64,000 nt of DNA from Kalymmatonema hyalinum WJT4-NPBG1. Lineage in GTDB: Bacteria > Cyanobacteriota > Cyanobacteriia > Cyanobacteriales > Nostocaceae. Both the position numbers and the translations under genes were made by a program. Of this stretch, positions 53,935 through 62,690 are shown one piece after another. Positions within the stretch are counted from its first letter, which is position 1, and every line of letters starts with the position of its first letter. Where the stretch lies: positions 1 through 64,000 of the forward strand of contig JAHHIB010000001.1 in the NCBI GenBank assembly GCA_019359075.1, read 5' to 3'. The notes beneath the pieces were generated by a model. It was given only the letters and a program-made list of their open reading frames with translations. It ran no database searches and had not been told where the DNA came from.

Positions 53935-55791
53935 CTAAAAATGCCAGCTATTGAGTAAACCCAACGACCAACTCATGAAGAAACCTAGGACGCTGATACC
54001 CACAAGAATGGTCAACAGGTATCCTTGAGAGCGACCGGAAACGCTGTACTTCAAGGTTTGTCCACTAAAAATTGCTGCAAACCCAACTAAGTTAATCAGA
54101 CCATCAACAAGAAAGCGATCGCTCCAAGCAGAAATTTTAGAAAGCAGCGCGACGGCACTCACGACCGTTAGCCGATAAACTCGGTCAATGTAAAAGTCAT
54201 AACCCAATAAGTCTTGGAAGAATCTCCAGGCAAGGACTGTGGATCTCGACCAAGCCTTATGTAGATAAATGCTAGACCCGATGCCTACTCCAAGCACTGT
54301 AGAGGATACTAACAACGCTACTACGACCCAATTTATACTTTCCCAATCGGGTAGTAAGTACCATTGCTGTAACATCAAGGGTAATAGCAAAGTGATCACC
54401 GTCAGAGATACCATTGGCAATGCCATCTGCCAACCAACTTCTGGGGAGCGACGGGTCTTCGGTTGCGGTTCACCCCAAAATATTAAGCGAAATAGGCGCG
54501 TCAAATTCAATGCCGTCAAACCATTAACCAACACTAAGACGGCAACGACCCAAGGGCTAATCAAAGCCAAGCCATCAGCCCATCCTAACATTGCCCAAAA
54601 GCTTCCCAATGGCAGCAGCGTTACCATCCCCGCTGCACCCACAACAAAGGCTGTGGTGGTTGCTGGCATCCTTGACCACAGACCGCCCATTTCTGTTAAG
54701 TCTTGAGTATTGGTCGTAAATATTACTGAACCAGAACTCATGAACAATAATGCTTTGGCAATTGCATGAGTGAGCAGCAACATCAGAGCAACTCCTCCTT
54801 GCTGCATCCCTACCGCCAAAAACACTAATCCCATGTATGCACTGGTGGAATGAGAGAGCGCTCGTTTCATGTCAATTTGGGCGATCGACACTAACGATGC
54901 ACCGACTGCTGTCACCGTACCCATGATTATCAAAGCATTTAACGCGACTGGCGATAGCGCTAAGATTGGTTGTAGTTTATACAGCACATACGCTCCACCA
55001 GCGACCACCAGAGAGTTTCGCAGCACTGAAGCTGGGTTGGGACCTTCCATCGCCTCATCTAACCACAGATGCAGCGGAAATTGAGCGCATTTCCCAGCAG
55101 GTCCTGCTATCAGTGCTAAACCTAGTAAAGCTGATATTGTCGGACTTAAGTTTGCCGTCTGCGCCCATTCATATAAGTCGGAAAAGTTCAAGCTACCCGC
55201 CATGGTGGAAAGGGTCACAACTGCCATCAGCAGCAATAAGTCTCCCACTCGCTTAGTGAGAAATGCATCTCGCGCTGCTGTAACCACTAACGGTTGAGCA
55301 TACCAAAAGCCCACCAGCAAGTAAGTGGAAAGGGTCAGCATTTCCAAAAGCGCATAGCTCAGAAATAGAGAGTCACTAATGGCTAACCCACTCAGCGCTG
55401 CTTCAAAAAATCCCATCAGCGCAAAGAAACGCGCTAAAGCCCAGTCCTTTTCCATATAACCAAGGGCGTAAGTTTGTGCCAGTAAACTTAAGCCTGTAAT
55501 TAAAACTGTTGCTCCAACACTGATTGGTGAGACTTCTAAAGCAAAGGATAGGTCAAAATCTGCCGCTTTAAACCAGGTAATTAAGAAAGTTTGTGATTCT
55601 CTATTCCAAATGTCAATGAATATAAACAGGCTGTGGACAAAAGCAAAAACCGTTGTTAACCAGTTGAAATAAGCAGCTGGTCTTGGTCCTGTGCGCCGAA
55701 TTAATCCGATTGCCCACGGCAAGGTTAGAAGCGCACCTATTAATCCATAAAAAGGTATCCACCAACTTGTTGAAAAGAGGAACTGATTCAT
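53935..55791 (-). CDS. ndhF: NAD(P)H-quinone oxidoreductase subunit 5 (NdhF, CO2-uptake type)
   Basis: 618 aa, shorter than respiratory NdhF. The opening FSTSWWIPFYGLIGALLTLPW and RRTGPRPAAYFNWLTTVFA resembles NdhF4-type sequences. The antiporter motifs EMLTLSTYLLVGFWYAQP, GKCAQFPLHLWLDEAMEGPN and IAQIDMKRALSHSTSAYMGL are present, plus the long C-terminal lateral helix region. Proton-pumping subunit that holds the Cup protein. First gene of the ndhF-ndhD-chpX operon, divergent from ccmK. Confidence 0.93.
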   Translation of the reverse strand: MNQFLFSTSWWIPFYGLIGALLTLPWAIGLIRRTGPRPAAYFNWLTTVFAFVHSLFIFIDIWNRESQTFLITWFKAADFDLSFALEVSPISVGATVLITGLSLLAQTYALGYMEKDWALARFFALMGFFEAALSGLAISDSLFLSYALLEMLTLSTYLLVGFWYAQPLVVTAARDAFLTKRVGDLLLLMAVVTLSTMAGSLNFSDLYEWAQTANLSPTISALLGLALIAGPAGKCAQFPLHLWLDEAMEGPNPASVLRNSLVVAGGAYVLYKLQPILALSPVALNALIIMGTVTAVGASLVSIAQIDMKRALSHSTSAYMGLVFLAVGMQQGGVALMLLLTHAIAKALLFMSSGSVIFTTNTQDLTEMGGLWSRMPATTTAFVVGAAGMVTLLPLGSFWAMLGWADGLALISPWVVAVLVLVNGLTALNLTRLFRLIFWGEPQPKTRRSPEVGWQMALPMVSLTVITLLLPLMLQQWYLLPDWESINWVVVALLVSSTVLGVGIGSSIYLHKAWSRSTVLAWRFFQDLLGYDFYIDRVYRLTVVSAVALLSKISAWSDRFLVDGLINLVGFAAIFSGQTLKYSVSGRSQGYLLTILVGISVLGFFMSWSLGLLNSWHF

Positions 55792-56427
55792 TTAGATATC
55801 CCTTAACAGCTGAGCTAAAGAATTATTTTTCACTTTATGAAATGATTTTGTCAGAGCTAACTTGAACAATTTAAATTGGATGATTTAAATAATATTCTTT
55901 CATTTTTCTAGATTGCAAAGGCAAAACAAATATAATATATTCCATCAACTATTATTTTCTGATCTTTACTGGTCTTTAGTTGGAAAGCAGAAATTACTAA
56001 CTTAAAAACCTCAGTTTATAAGGTAGATAATAAAATATTATATATTTATTGAGGCTTTTTTTTGCACAAACAGCAAAAAACGAGGAAAGACTACTGTGTA
56101 ATCACTCCTTGAGTTTTTAGTCATTCGTCTAAAGGCAGAATTCCTGCCTTTATGAAGCTGTTTGAGCAAATGTTATAAAAAAATTATAAACCAGAAGTGG
56201 CTGCTCCAGGGATCTGTGAAGTTCGGTTGAGTAAAATCGCCTTTATCAAATGATGTTAAGCTTTTTTAATTTATTTTATTATAAACTATTATGGTAATTT
56301 ATATTGTCAGGGGCGCAAAGCTTTTCTATGCTTAATTAGGAAATGCTTTTGCAGCTCAAGATGAGCATCCCCGTCAAAAAATTTCATTGACCAGTACATA
56401 TTTCAGTAATTTTGTGGGAGTTCTGCG
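55792..56427. promoter_or_regulatory. shared control region between ndhF and ccmK
   Basis: 636 bp, very AT-rich, without a gene. It must contain the promoters of two divergent carbon-concentrating operons. TAAAGGCAG (56130-56138) / CTGCCTTTA (56144-56152) forms a 9-bp hairpin. I could not pick a confident LysR-type (T-N11-A) operator or -10/-35 boxes. Location, not motif, is the evidence for regulation. Confidence 0.6.
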
Positions 56428-56736
56428 ATGCCAATTGCAGTTGGAATGATTGAAACAAAAGGGTTTCCGGCGATAGTGGAAGCTGCTGATGCGATGGTGA
56501 AAGCCGCTCGCGTCACCCTAGTAGGTTACGAAAAAATCGGTAGCGCTCGGGTGACTGTGATTGTTCGGGGAGACGTTTCTGAAGTACAAGCTTCAGTTGC
56601 CGCTGGAGTGGAAGCAGTCAGAAGAGTAAATGGTGGAGAGGTGCTATCCACTCACATCATTGCTCGTCCTCATGAGAACTTGGAATACGTATTGCCTATT
56701 CGTTACACCGAAGCGGTGGATCAGTTCCGCACCTAA
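56428..56736 (+). CDS. ccmK: carboxysome shell hexamer protein CcmK
   Basis: 102 aa, a single BMC domain that forms hexameric shell tiles. Start [20 protein letters not shown]; the pore loop KIGS is in [18 protein letters not shown], and the end is [13 protein letters not shown]. Isoform number (K1 or K2) cannot be assigned from this alone. First gene of the rightward ccm series, 151 bp before the second ccmK. Confidence 0.97.
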   Translation: MPIAVGMIETKGFPAIVEAADAMVKAARVTLVGYEKIGSARVTVIVRGDVSEVQASVAAGVEAVRRVNGGEVLSTHIIARPHENLEYVLPIRYTEAVDQFRT

Positions 56737-56737
56737 C

Positions 56738-56818
56738 AATTTTAGATTTTAGATTCACAGATGAATCAAGCTATGAGCAGTTCCGCACTTATAGCTGACA
56801 GTCTGAAAATCTAAAATT
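56738..56818. repeat. inverted repeat between the two ccmK genes
   Basis: AATTTTAGATTTT (56738-56750) matched by AAAATCTAAAATT (56806-56818), with 55 bp between. In the loop, GAGCAGTTCCGCACTTA repeats most of the ccmK 3' end (GATCAGTTCCGCACCTA at 56719-56735). It could act as a processing or attenuation site that sets the ratio of the first ccmK to the rest. Confidence 0.6.
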
Positions 56819-56887
56819 CTTGTTGGGCTCGCCTTTTTGTGGGTAAGTTTTGTGTTTAATTATTTAGGAAGCTGAGGTTTAAAACTC

Positions 56888-57232
56888 ATGTCAATTGCAG
56901 TAGGAATGGTGGAAACTCTGGGGTTTCCGGCGGTCGTAGAAGCAGCAGATGCAATGGTGAAAGCTGCCCGCGTGACTTTAGTAGGCTACGAAAAAATTGG
57001 TAGCGGTCGCGTTACCGTGATTGTGCGGGGAGACGTTTCTGAAGTACAAGCTTCAGTTGGTGCTGGAGTTGAATCAGTGAAGCGAGTCAACGGCGGACAA
57101 GTGTTGTCCACCCACATCATTGCTCGTCCTCACGAAAACCTGGAATACGTTCTGCCAATTCGTTATACAGAAGATGTGGAACAGTTCCGGGAGAATGTGA
57201 ACGCAATTCGTCCCTACGACAGAAGACCATAA
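56888..57232 (+). CDS. ccmK: carboxysome shell hexamer protein CcmK (second copy)
   Basis: 114 aa. About 85% identical by eye to the preceding CcmK over the BMC domain, with the same KIGS pore, but the C-terminus is 12 residues longer ([20 protein letters not shown]). Co-assembles with CcmK in shell facets. 6 bp before ccmL, so coupled. Confidence 0.97.
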   Translation: MSIAVGMVETLGFPAVVEAADAMVKAARVTLVGYEKIGSGRVTVIVRGDVSEVQASVGAGVESVKRVNGGQVLSTHIIARPHENLEYVLPIRYTEDVEQFRENVNAIRPYDRRP

Positions 57233-57238
57233 CTTGTA

Positions 57239-57541
57239 ATGCAAATTGCCAAAGTTCGTGGCACAGTAGTTAGCACTCAAAAAGACCCAAGTCTCAGAGG
57301 TGTCAAACTACTGCTGTTGCAATTAGTGGATGAAGAAGGACGTATTCTGCCAGAATACGAGGTAGCAGCCGATAATGTTGGTGCGGGAGTGGATGAGTGG
57401 GTACTTGTTAGTCGTGGTACTGCCGCCCGTCAAGTTCTGGGTAACGAACAGCGTCCAGTAGACGCAGCAGTGGTGGCAATAATTGATACGGTTAACGTCA
57501 AAGACCGCCTGATTTACAGCAAAAAAGACCAGTATAGATAG
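57239..57541 (+). CDS. ccmL: carboxysome vertex protein CcmL
   Basis: 100 aa, EutN/CcmL pentamer family closing the vertices of the icosahedral shell. Start MQIAKVRGTVVSTQKDPSLR, middle DNVGAGVDEWVLVSRGTAAR, end AAVVAIIDTVNVKDRLIY. Full length. It follows ccmK by 6 bp and is separated from ccmM by 281 bp of repeats. Confidence 0.97.
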   Translation: MQIAKVRGTVVSTQKDPSLRGVKLLLLQLVDEEGRILPEYEVAADNVGAGVDEWVLVSRGTAARQVLGNEQRPVDAAVVAIIDTVNVKDRLIYSKKDQYR

Positions 57542-57822
57542 TTAGGAGTCATGAGTCATTTGTTACTAGCTGTGGACAAATGACCCTCACGGGTGAGTCC
57601 TATGCCTATGACTAACGCCACGGCTATCGCCGTTCACGTAGTGTGCGCTTGCGCTTACGGTGCTGCTAGGCTTACAGACACGCTACGTGTTCGCGTAGCG
57701 TCTCTGAAAGAGATACGCCAGTTCCCACTTGTTGGGAAACCCGCTTAATGCCTAGGGCAACGCTGCGCGAACAGGGCTGGTCTGACAAATGACAAGCAGT
57801 GCAATAGAGGAGGAATCTAGCG
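57542..57822. repeat. repeat-filled spacer between ccmL and ccmM
   Basis: 281 bp inside the ccm series. A palindromic cluster at 57616-57785 includes GTTCGCGTAGCGTCTCTGAA, AGAGATACGCCAGTTCCCAC and ATGCCTAGGGCAACGCTGCG. The last 20 bp carry AGAGGAGGA (57807-57815), a strong ribosome site for ccmM. In many relatives the spacer is shorter; the repeats may allow termination or a separate ccmM promoter. Confidence 0.6.
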
Positions 57823-59529
57823 ATGGCAGTCCGCAGCACGGCGGCACCCCCAACCCCGTGGTCAAGGAGTTTAGCTGAGCCAAAAATCCATGAAACTGCA
57901 TTTATACATCCTTTTTCCAACGTTATTGGGGATGTACATATAGATGCAAATGTAATCGTTGCTCCGGGGACTTCGATTAGAGCGGATGAAGGCACACCCT
58001 TTCATATAGGTGAAAACACCAATTTACAAGATGGTGTCGTCATACATGGGCTGGAGCAAGGTCGAGTCATTGGCGATGACCAAAATGAATACTCGGTATG
58101 GATTGGCAGCGATGCATCCATTACCCATATGGCTCTGATTCATGGACCAGCTTATGTTGGGGATAGTTGCTTTATAGGCTTTCGCTCCACGGTGTTTAAC
58201 GCTAGGGTGGGAGCAGGTTGCATCGTGATGATGCACGCTCTCATTCAAGATGTGGAAATTCCGGCGGGAAAATACGTACCTTCAGGAGCAATAATTACTA
58301 ATCAACAACAAGCTGACCGTCTGCCAGATGTGCAGGCACAGGATAAGCAATTTGCTCATCATGTAATTGGGATTAATCAAGCGTTGCGATCTGGTTATAT
58401 CTGTGCTGCGGATACTAAGTGTATTAAAACCATTCGGGATGAGTTAGCTAAATCTTATACAAGCAACGGTAATAAATTTGAGTTTGAAGAGTTAGAAAGG
58501 AGTAATGACGTGGCGAGCAGTAGCTTGGGTGCTGAAACAGTAGAGCAATTACGGTATCTGTTGGACCAAGGGTATAAGATTGGTACGGAACACGTAGACC
58601 AACGGCGGTTCCGCACTGGCTCTTGGCAAAGTTGCACACCAATAGAAGCGAGATCTGTTGGTGAGGCGATCGCATCTTTGGAAGGTTGTCTTCAGGAACA
58701 CTCCGGCGAGTACGTTCGTCTATTTGGCATTGACAAAGGCAGACGGCGCGTCCTAGAAACCATCATCCAACGTCCAGATGGGGCAGTGCAAGCACCAGCA
58801 AACTTCAAAGCTCCTACCAACCAAACAAATAAAAGCTACAACGGGAATGGTAACGCTCATAGTTACAGTAATGGTAGTGGCAGTAGCAGTGGCAAACTCA
58901 GTGCTGAAACTATAGACCAAGTCAACCAACTCCTAGCGGGTGGTTACAAAATTGGCATGGAACACGTAGATGAGCGTCGCTTCCGCACAGGTTCTTGGCA
59001 AAGTTGCACACCAATAGAAGCAACTTCCATAAAACAAGTTGTTGCTGCCTTAGAAGATTGTATAGATAGTCACCAAGGTGAGTACGTGCGGTTGATTGGT
59101 ATTGACAGCAAGGCAAAACGGCGGGTGTTAGAAAGCATTATCCAACGCCCCAACGGTTCTGTCAGTTCATCTAGCAGTTCATCTGGCAGTTCATCTGGCA
59201 GTTCTAAGCCCGTAGTAGCTAGTGCGCCTGCTACGACTTCCTTTGCAAAGGCATCAGCGACCAGTACCCGCCTAAGTTCCGAGGTAGTAGAACAGCTACA
59301 GCAACTCATAAATAATGGGTATAAAATTAGTGTAGAACACGTAGACCAACGACGGTTCCGTATAGGCTCCTGGGCGAGCGCTGGACAAATTCAGGCTAAT
59401 TCTGCACAACAAGCAGCAGCAGCATTAGAAGGCTACCTTGCTGAATACCAAGGGGAATATGTGCGGCTGATTGGTATCGAACCCAAAGCTAAGCGCCGCG
59501 TACTTGAAACAATCATTCAACGTCCGTGA
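57823..59529 (+). CDS. ccmM: carboxysome scaffold protein CcmM (gamma-CA plus three Rubisco-small-subunit-like domains)
   Basis: 568 aa. Residues 1-209 form a gamma carbonic anhydrase with zinc ligands H75, H102 and H107 and the Cys194/Cys200 pair, which is required for activity in Thermosynechococcus CcmM, so this domain is predicted active. Three SSUL domains follow (about 236-315, 360-440 and 485-568; each with GYKI-x-x-EHVDxRRFR and RRVLE-x-IIQRP), joined by Ser/Gly/Asn linkers. They bind and condense Rubisco. SSUL1 has C271/C289 and SSUL2 C395/C413, redox pairs with the same spacing as in Synechococcus; SSUL3 has none. An internal start gives a short form (see 58510). Confidence 0.97.
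   Translation: MAVRSTAAPPTPWSRSLAEPKIHETAFIHPFSNVIGDVHIDANVIVAPGTSIRADEGTPFHIGENTNLQDGVVIHGLEQGRVIGDDQNEYSVWIGSDASITHMALIHGPAYVGDSCFIGFRSTVFNARVGAGCIVMMHALIQDVEIPAGKYVPSGAIITNQQQADRLPDVQAQDKQFAHHVIGINQALRSGYICAADTKCIKTIRDELAKSYTSNGNKFEFEELERSNDVASSSLGAETVEQLRYLLDQGYKIGTEHVDQRRFRTGSWQSCTPIEARSVGEAIASLEGCLQEHSGEYVRLFGIDKGRRRVLETIIQRPDGAVQAPANFKAPTNQTNKSYNGNGNAHSYSNGSGSSSGKLSAETIDQVNQLLAGGYKIGMEHVDERRFRTGSWQSCTPIEATSIKQVVAALEDCIDSHQGEYVRLIGIDSKAKRRVLESIIQRPNGSVSSSSSSSGSSSGSSKPVVASAPATTSFAKASATSTRLSSEVVEQLQQLINNGYKISVEHVDQRRFRIGSWASAGQIQANSAQQAAAALEGYLAEYQGEYVRLIGIEPKAKRRVLETIIQRP
58496..58512 (+). promoter_or_regulatory. internal ribosome site and GTG start for short CcmM
   Basis: AAAGGAG at 58496-58502, 7-base spacing, then GTG at 58510-58512, in frame (codon 230) just before SSUL1. 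It would give a 339-aa protein of three SSUL domains, equivalent to CcmM35 of Synechococcus. An ATG at 58505 is out of frame. Confidence 0.8.
58510..59529 (+). CDS. ccmM: predicted short CcmM isoform (SSUL domains only)
   Basis: 339 aa from the internal GTG, the same frame and stop as full CcmM. Lacks the gamma-CA domain. In beta-carboxysomes the short form crosslinks Rubisco through the lumen while the full form links to CcmN and the shell. Prediction based on the ribosome site and known biology of the family; not a separate gene. Confidence 0.7.
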   Translation: MASSSLGAETVEQLRYLLDQGYKIGTEHVDQRRFRTGSWQSCTPIEARSVGEAIASLEGCLQEHSGEYVRLFGIDKGRRRVLETIIQRPDGAVQAPANFKAPTNQTNKSYNGNGNAHSYSNGSGSSSGKLSAETIDQVNQLLAGGYKIGMEHVDERRFRTGSWQSCTPIEATSIKQVVAALEDCIDSHQGEYVRLIGIDSKAKRRVLESIIQRPNGSVSSSSSSSGSSSGSSKPVVASAPATTSFAKASATSTRLSSEVVEQLQQLINNGYKISVEHVDQRRFRIGSWASAGQIQANSAQQAAAALEGYLAEYQGEYVRLIGIEPKAKRRVLETIIQRP

Positions 59530-59633
59530 AGAAAAATAGAAGATAGAAGATAAAAGCATTTTTTCTTTTTTCTTCTTTCTTCACTCTTGTTTGTTCACTC
59601 TTTACATAATTCCGGCTTCCGAGGTTACATCCC

Positions 59634-60383
59634 ATGTCTGTGCCGCCACTGCGCCCAAGTTATGACTTTGATTCTTACATAAGTGGCGAGGTGATAATTC
59701 ATCCCAGTGCAGTACTTGCACCAGGTGTGATACTCCAAGCGGCTCCAAATAGCAAAATAATCATCGGTTCAGGGGTCTGTGTTGGTATGGGGTCAATTCT
59801 CCAAGTCCATGAAGGAACTTTAGAGGTAGAAGCAGGAGCAAACCTGGGAGCCGGTCTTTTGATGGTTGGTCAAGGCAAAATAGGGGCAAATGCTTGTATA
59901 GGGGCAGCGACAACAATTTTCAATTGTTCTGTTGAACCTGGACAAGTGGTTGCTGCTGGCTCGGTTTTCGGAGATCCGAGTCGGCGCATTTGTGAATCTC
60001 CTGCGCCAACCAGTGAGACAAAACAGCCTGAACTCTCCACAAATGACCTTGCTTCTAGTAATACAAAGTCGGAAAATGGGACAGGCAGACAAAAAGACTT
60101 GGGGACAGGGGGACAAACACAACAGCAGGAAGAATTAATTCCCAAGTCTTCCCCATCTCCCCCATCTTCCTCATCTCCCTCATCTTCCTTATCTCCCTCA
60201 TCCCCACGCCAGTCGCCTCAACGGGGGGAACCCCCGCACGGCGCTGGCTCCCCAGCCCCCCCTCAGGACTCACAAATCAGTACTTACATTTACGGGCAAG
60301 AAAGCATACAAAAGCTGTTGGTTACATTGTTTCCCCATAAGCAATCCTTGAGTAAACCTACATCTGACGGTCAGTCTGAATAA
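59634..60383 (+). CDS. ccmN: carboxysome assembly protein CcmN
   Basis: 249 aa. The N-terminal half is a left-handed beta helix (VIIHPSAVLAPGVILQAAP, GANLGAGLLMVGQGKIGANA) that binds the CcmM gamma-CA domain. A long disordered linker (about 125-215) follows, then the C-terminal encapsulation peptide YIYGQESIQKLLVTLFP, an amphipathic helix that binds CcmK. The linker is partly coded by a purine/pyrimidine microsatellite (60080-60212; KSSPSPPSSSSPSSSLSPSS), making it longer than usual. Confidence 0.93.
   Translation: MSVPPLRPSYDFDSYISGEVIIHPSAVLAPGVILQAAPNSKIIIGSGVCVGMGSILQVHEGTLEVEAGANLGAGLLMVGQGKIGANACIGAATTIFNCSVEPGQVVAAGSVFGDPSRRICESPAPTSETKQPELSTNDLASSNTKSENGTGRQKDLGTGGQTQQQEELIPKSSPSPPSSSSPSSSLSPSSPRQSPQRGEPPHGAGSPAPPQDSQISTYIYGQESIQKLLVTLFPHKQSLSKPTSDGQSE
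60080..60212. repeat. purine/pyrimidine microsatellite inside ccmN
   Basis: Purine-rich GGGACAGG/GGGGACA units (60079-60116) are followed after AATTAATTCCC by CCCATCTTCCTCATCTCC-type pyrimidine units (60140-60205). Same architecture as the element in ppc and at 16651. The frame is preserved. Confidence 0.75.
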
Positions 60384-60447
60384 GTTTTCATTGTTAAGTT
60401 GTTAACTTTAAAGAGCAACTAACAATTGAGTATCCTGGAGAATTTGA

Positions 60448-61215
60448 ATGGAGGCTTACGATCAACGGTTTATAAGTGAACAGGCATCGCGCCGTCGAGA
60501 TATTTTTAACGACAGTGCTTTGGGATTAGTGTCTACCTGTAGTTTTCCAGCAATGGTTGGTACAGCGGATATGATGCTCAAGACAGCTGGAGTTCACCTG
60601 ATTGGATATGAAAAAATCGGCAGTGGTCACTGTACTGCTATTGTCAGAGGTGCGATCGCCGATGTGCGTCTGGCGGTAGAATCTGGTGTTCAAACTGCTG
60701 AACAATTTGGTCAGTTAGTTTCTAGCTTGGTGATTCCCCGACCTTATCCCAACTTGGAAGTTGTGCTGCCTATCAACAGTCGTCTGAGCGCACTTGCTGA
60801 AGGCAGCTACAACCGTCTGAGCGATCAGGCAATTGGTTTAGTAGAAACGCGGGGATTTCCGGCGTTGGTGGGAGCTGCTGATGCGATGCTGAAAGCTGCG
60901 GATGTCCAATTAGCAGCGTACGAAAAAATTGGTGCGGGTTTGTGTACAGCCATTATTCGTGGCTCCGTGGCAAATGTAGCGGTGGCAGTGGAAGCTGGTA
61001 TGTACGAGGCAGAACGCATTGGGGAGTTAAACGCAGTGATGGTGATTCCAAGACCATTGGAAGAACTGGAGCATACCTTGCCAGTTGCAAGTTGCTGGAT
61101 AGAAGAACGTCAACCGTTAAACTTGCCAGTCAATATCAAGGAGCAAGTCGCAGAAACAGAACTCGTGCAATTGCCCGATTTAACCAGGTTACCTCTAAAA
61201 ATGAGTGAAGAATGA
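60448..61215 (+). CDS. ccmO: tandem BMC-domain carboxysome shell protein CcmO
   Basis: 255 aa with two BMC domains (about 25-110 and 125-215). Each has the family core (YEKIGSGHCTAIVRGAIADV and YEKIGAGLCTAIIRGSVANV) and the end VVLPINSR / HTLPVASC. A trimeric pseudo-hexameric shell tile essential in beta-carboxysomes. C-terminal 40-residue tail rich in Leu/Pro. 64 bp after ccmN. Confidence 0.96.
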   Translation: MEAYDQRFISEQASRRRDIFNDSALGLVSTCSFPAMVGTADMMLKTAGVHLIGYEKIGSGHCTAIVRGAIADVRLAVESGVQTAEQFGQLVSSLVIPRPYPNLEVVLPINSRLSALAEGSYNRLSDQAIGLVETRGFPALVGAADAMLKAADVQLAAYEKIGAGLCTAIIRGSVANVAVAVEAGMYEAERIGELNAVMVIPRPLEELEHTLPVASCWIEERQPLNLPVNIKEQVAETELVQLPDLTRLPLKMSEE

Positions 61216-61579
61216 TTGAGACAAAAAAAGTTAGGAGTTAAGAGGAGCCAGTTGCATGCGGAGGTTGCCGACCTTGAGCAAAGTGGCGTTGAGGAGTTAG
61301 GAGTGAATCCACTCATAACTCATAACTCATAACTCGTAACCTGAGTCGTCCACCATCAAGGTGTGTCACCTTGGCTGGAAGGTATCTTACGCTGTTGTTG
61401 CTTTTTTAAATCATAACTTTTCACATTTATAAGGAAAATACCATTTTTCTAATAGGATTAATAGATTTTTATCTATTATCTCTCACTTGTAACTTTTACA
61501 TAAGCAAAGCTACATCAATTTCAAGTGTTCCGTGATACTAGACTATATCTATAGAATGCCTATTAGAGGAGAATAACCC
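61216..61579. other. spacer between ccmO and rbcR with heptamer repeat
   Basis: 364 bp, no gene. CTCATAA heptamers (about four units, the last CTCGTAA) lie at 61314-61339, followed by the palindrome-like GGTGTGTCACCTTGG at about 61360. The last 20 bp carry AGAGGAGA (61565-61572), the ribosome site of rbcR. Probably holds the rbcR promoter. Confidence 0.55.
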
Positions 61580-62518
61580 TTGAATCAAGCGACGCTGCAC
61601 CAGTTGAAGGTGTTCGAGGCGGCGGCACGTCACGGTAGCTTTACTCGCGCCGCAGAGGAACTCTTTCTTACCCAACCCACTGTTTCGATGCAAATTAAGC
61701 AACTGACGAAATCAGTCGGGTTGCCATTATTTGAGCAGGTAGGAAAGCGTCTCTATCTTACGGAAGCGGGACGGGAACTGTTTGCCACTTGTCGGCAGAT
61801 TTTCGAGACAATTGCCCAATTTGAAATGAAAGTGGCAGATTTAAAAGGGTTAAAGCAAGGGCAATTACGCTTGGCAGTGATTACGACTGCTAAATATTTC
61901 ATTCCACGTTTATTAGGTCGATTTTGCCAACTTTACCCAGGAATTGATATCGCCCTGCAAGTCACAAATCATGAAGGTATTTTGGAACGCATGAGCGGCA
62001 ATATGGATGACTTGTATATCATGAGCCAAGTTCCCGAACATCTAGATGTCAATTGCCAGCCATTTTTAGAAAATCCCTTGGTCGTTTTGGCACCGCTTAA
62101 TCATCCGCTCGCAAAGGAAAAAAATATCCCCATTCAACGTCTTGCTGATGAACCTTTCATTATGCGGGAACCAGGTTCAGGAACGCGGCGAGCAGTGCAG
62201 AAATTATTCGATGAGCATGAAGTCGTGGTGAAGGTTAAGCTAGAATTAGGGAGCAACGAGGCGATTAAGCAAGCAATTGCAGGTGGTTTAGGAATTTCAG
62301 TTTTATCTCGACATACGTTAATTACCGATGTTCAGGATGTAACCATTTTGGATGTCGAACACTTTCCGATTCCACGCAATTGGTACATGGTTTACCCATC
62401 TGGAAAACAGCTATCTATTGTTGCTCGTAGCTATTTTGACTATTTACTGGACGCAGCAAAGCAATTTGCTCATCAAACCGCAGGTTCTAGTTTTTTCCAA
62501 GTAGAGGACAATAGTTAA
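61580..62518 (+). CDS. rbcR: LysR-type regulator of carbon fixation genes (RbcR/CbbR family)
   Basis: 312 aa. Starts at TTG (61580), 7 bases after AGAGGAGA, which decides the start. The N-terminal winged HTH, AEELFLTQPTVSMQIKQLTK, is typical; the effector domain (about 95-300) includes LRLAVITTAKYFIPRLLGRF, FIMREPGSGTRRAVQKLF and GSNEAIKQAIAGGLGISVLS. Family members bind upstream of rbcL and CO2-uptake genes and respond to metabolites such as 2-phosphoglycolate or NADP+. The position after ccmKLMNO matches the order in Nostoc-type genomes. It could be the RbcR or NdhR/CcmR paralogue; position favours RbcR. Confidence 0.9.
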   Translation: MNQATLHQLKVFEAAARHGSFTRAAEELFLTQPTVSMQIKQLTKSVGLPLFEQVGKRLYLTEAGRELFATCRQIFETIAQFEMKVADLKGLKQGQLRLAVITTAKYFIPRLLGRFCQLYPGIDIALQVTNHEGILERMSGNMDDLYIMSQVPEHLDVNCQPFLENPLVVLAPLNHPLAKEKNIPIQRLADEPFIMREPGSGTRRAVQKLFDEHEVVVKVKLELGSNEAIKQAIAGGLGISVLSRHTLITDVQDVTILDVEHFPIPRNWYMVYPSGKQLSIVARSYFDYLLDAAKQFAHQTAGSSFFQVEDNS

Positions 62519-62690
62519 ATAGGCATCATGAACTGCGTAGATCAGGACAGATGAAAATTTATTTTTTCTTCTGCGTTCTGCATCCTGAGTTGTGAGTTCT
62601 ATTTTCAAGTCAGGTAGAACTATCATTTAGAAAATCTTTTATTAGAATCATTTTCACCAGCAGTAGACAATCTGCTTTTGGATTTGAATT

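Noticed and set aside
54269-54706. 145-codon plus-strand frame inside ndhF
   Set aside because: Shadow of ndhF; Thr/Ala-rich mirror of membrane helices.
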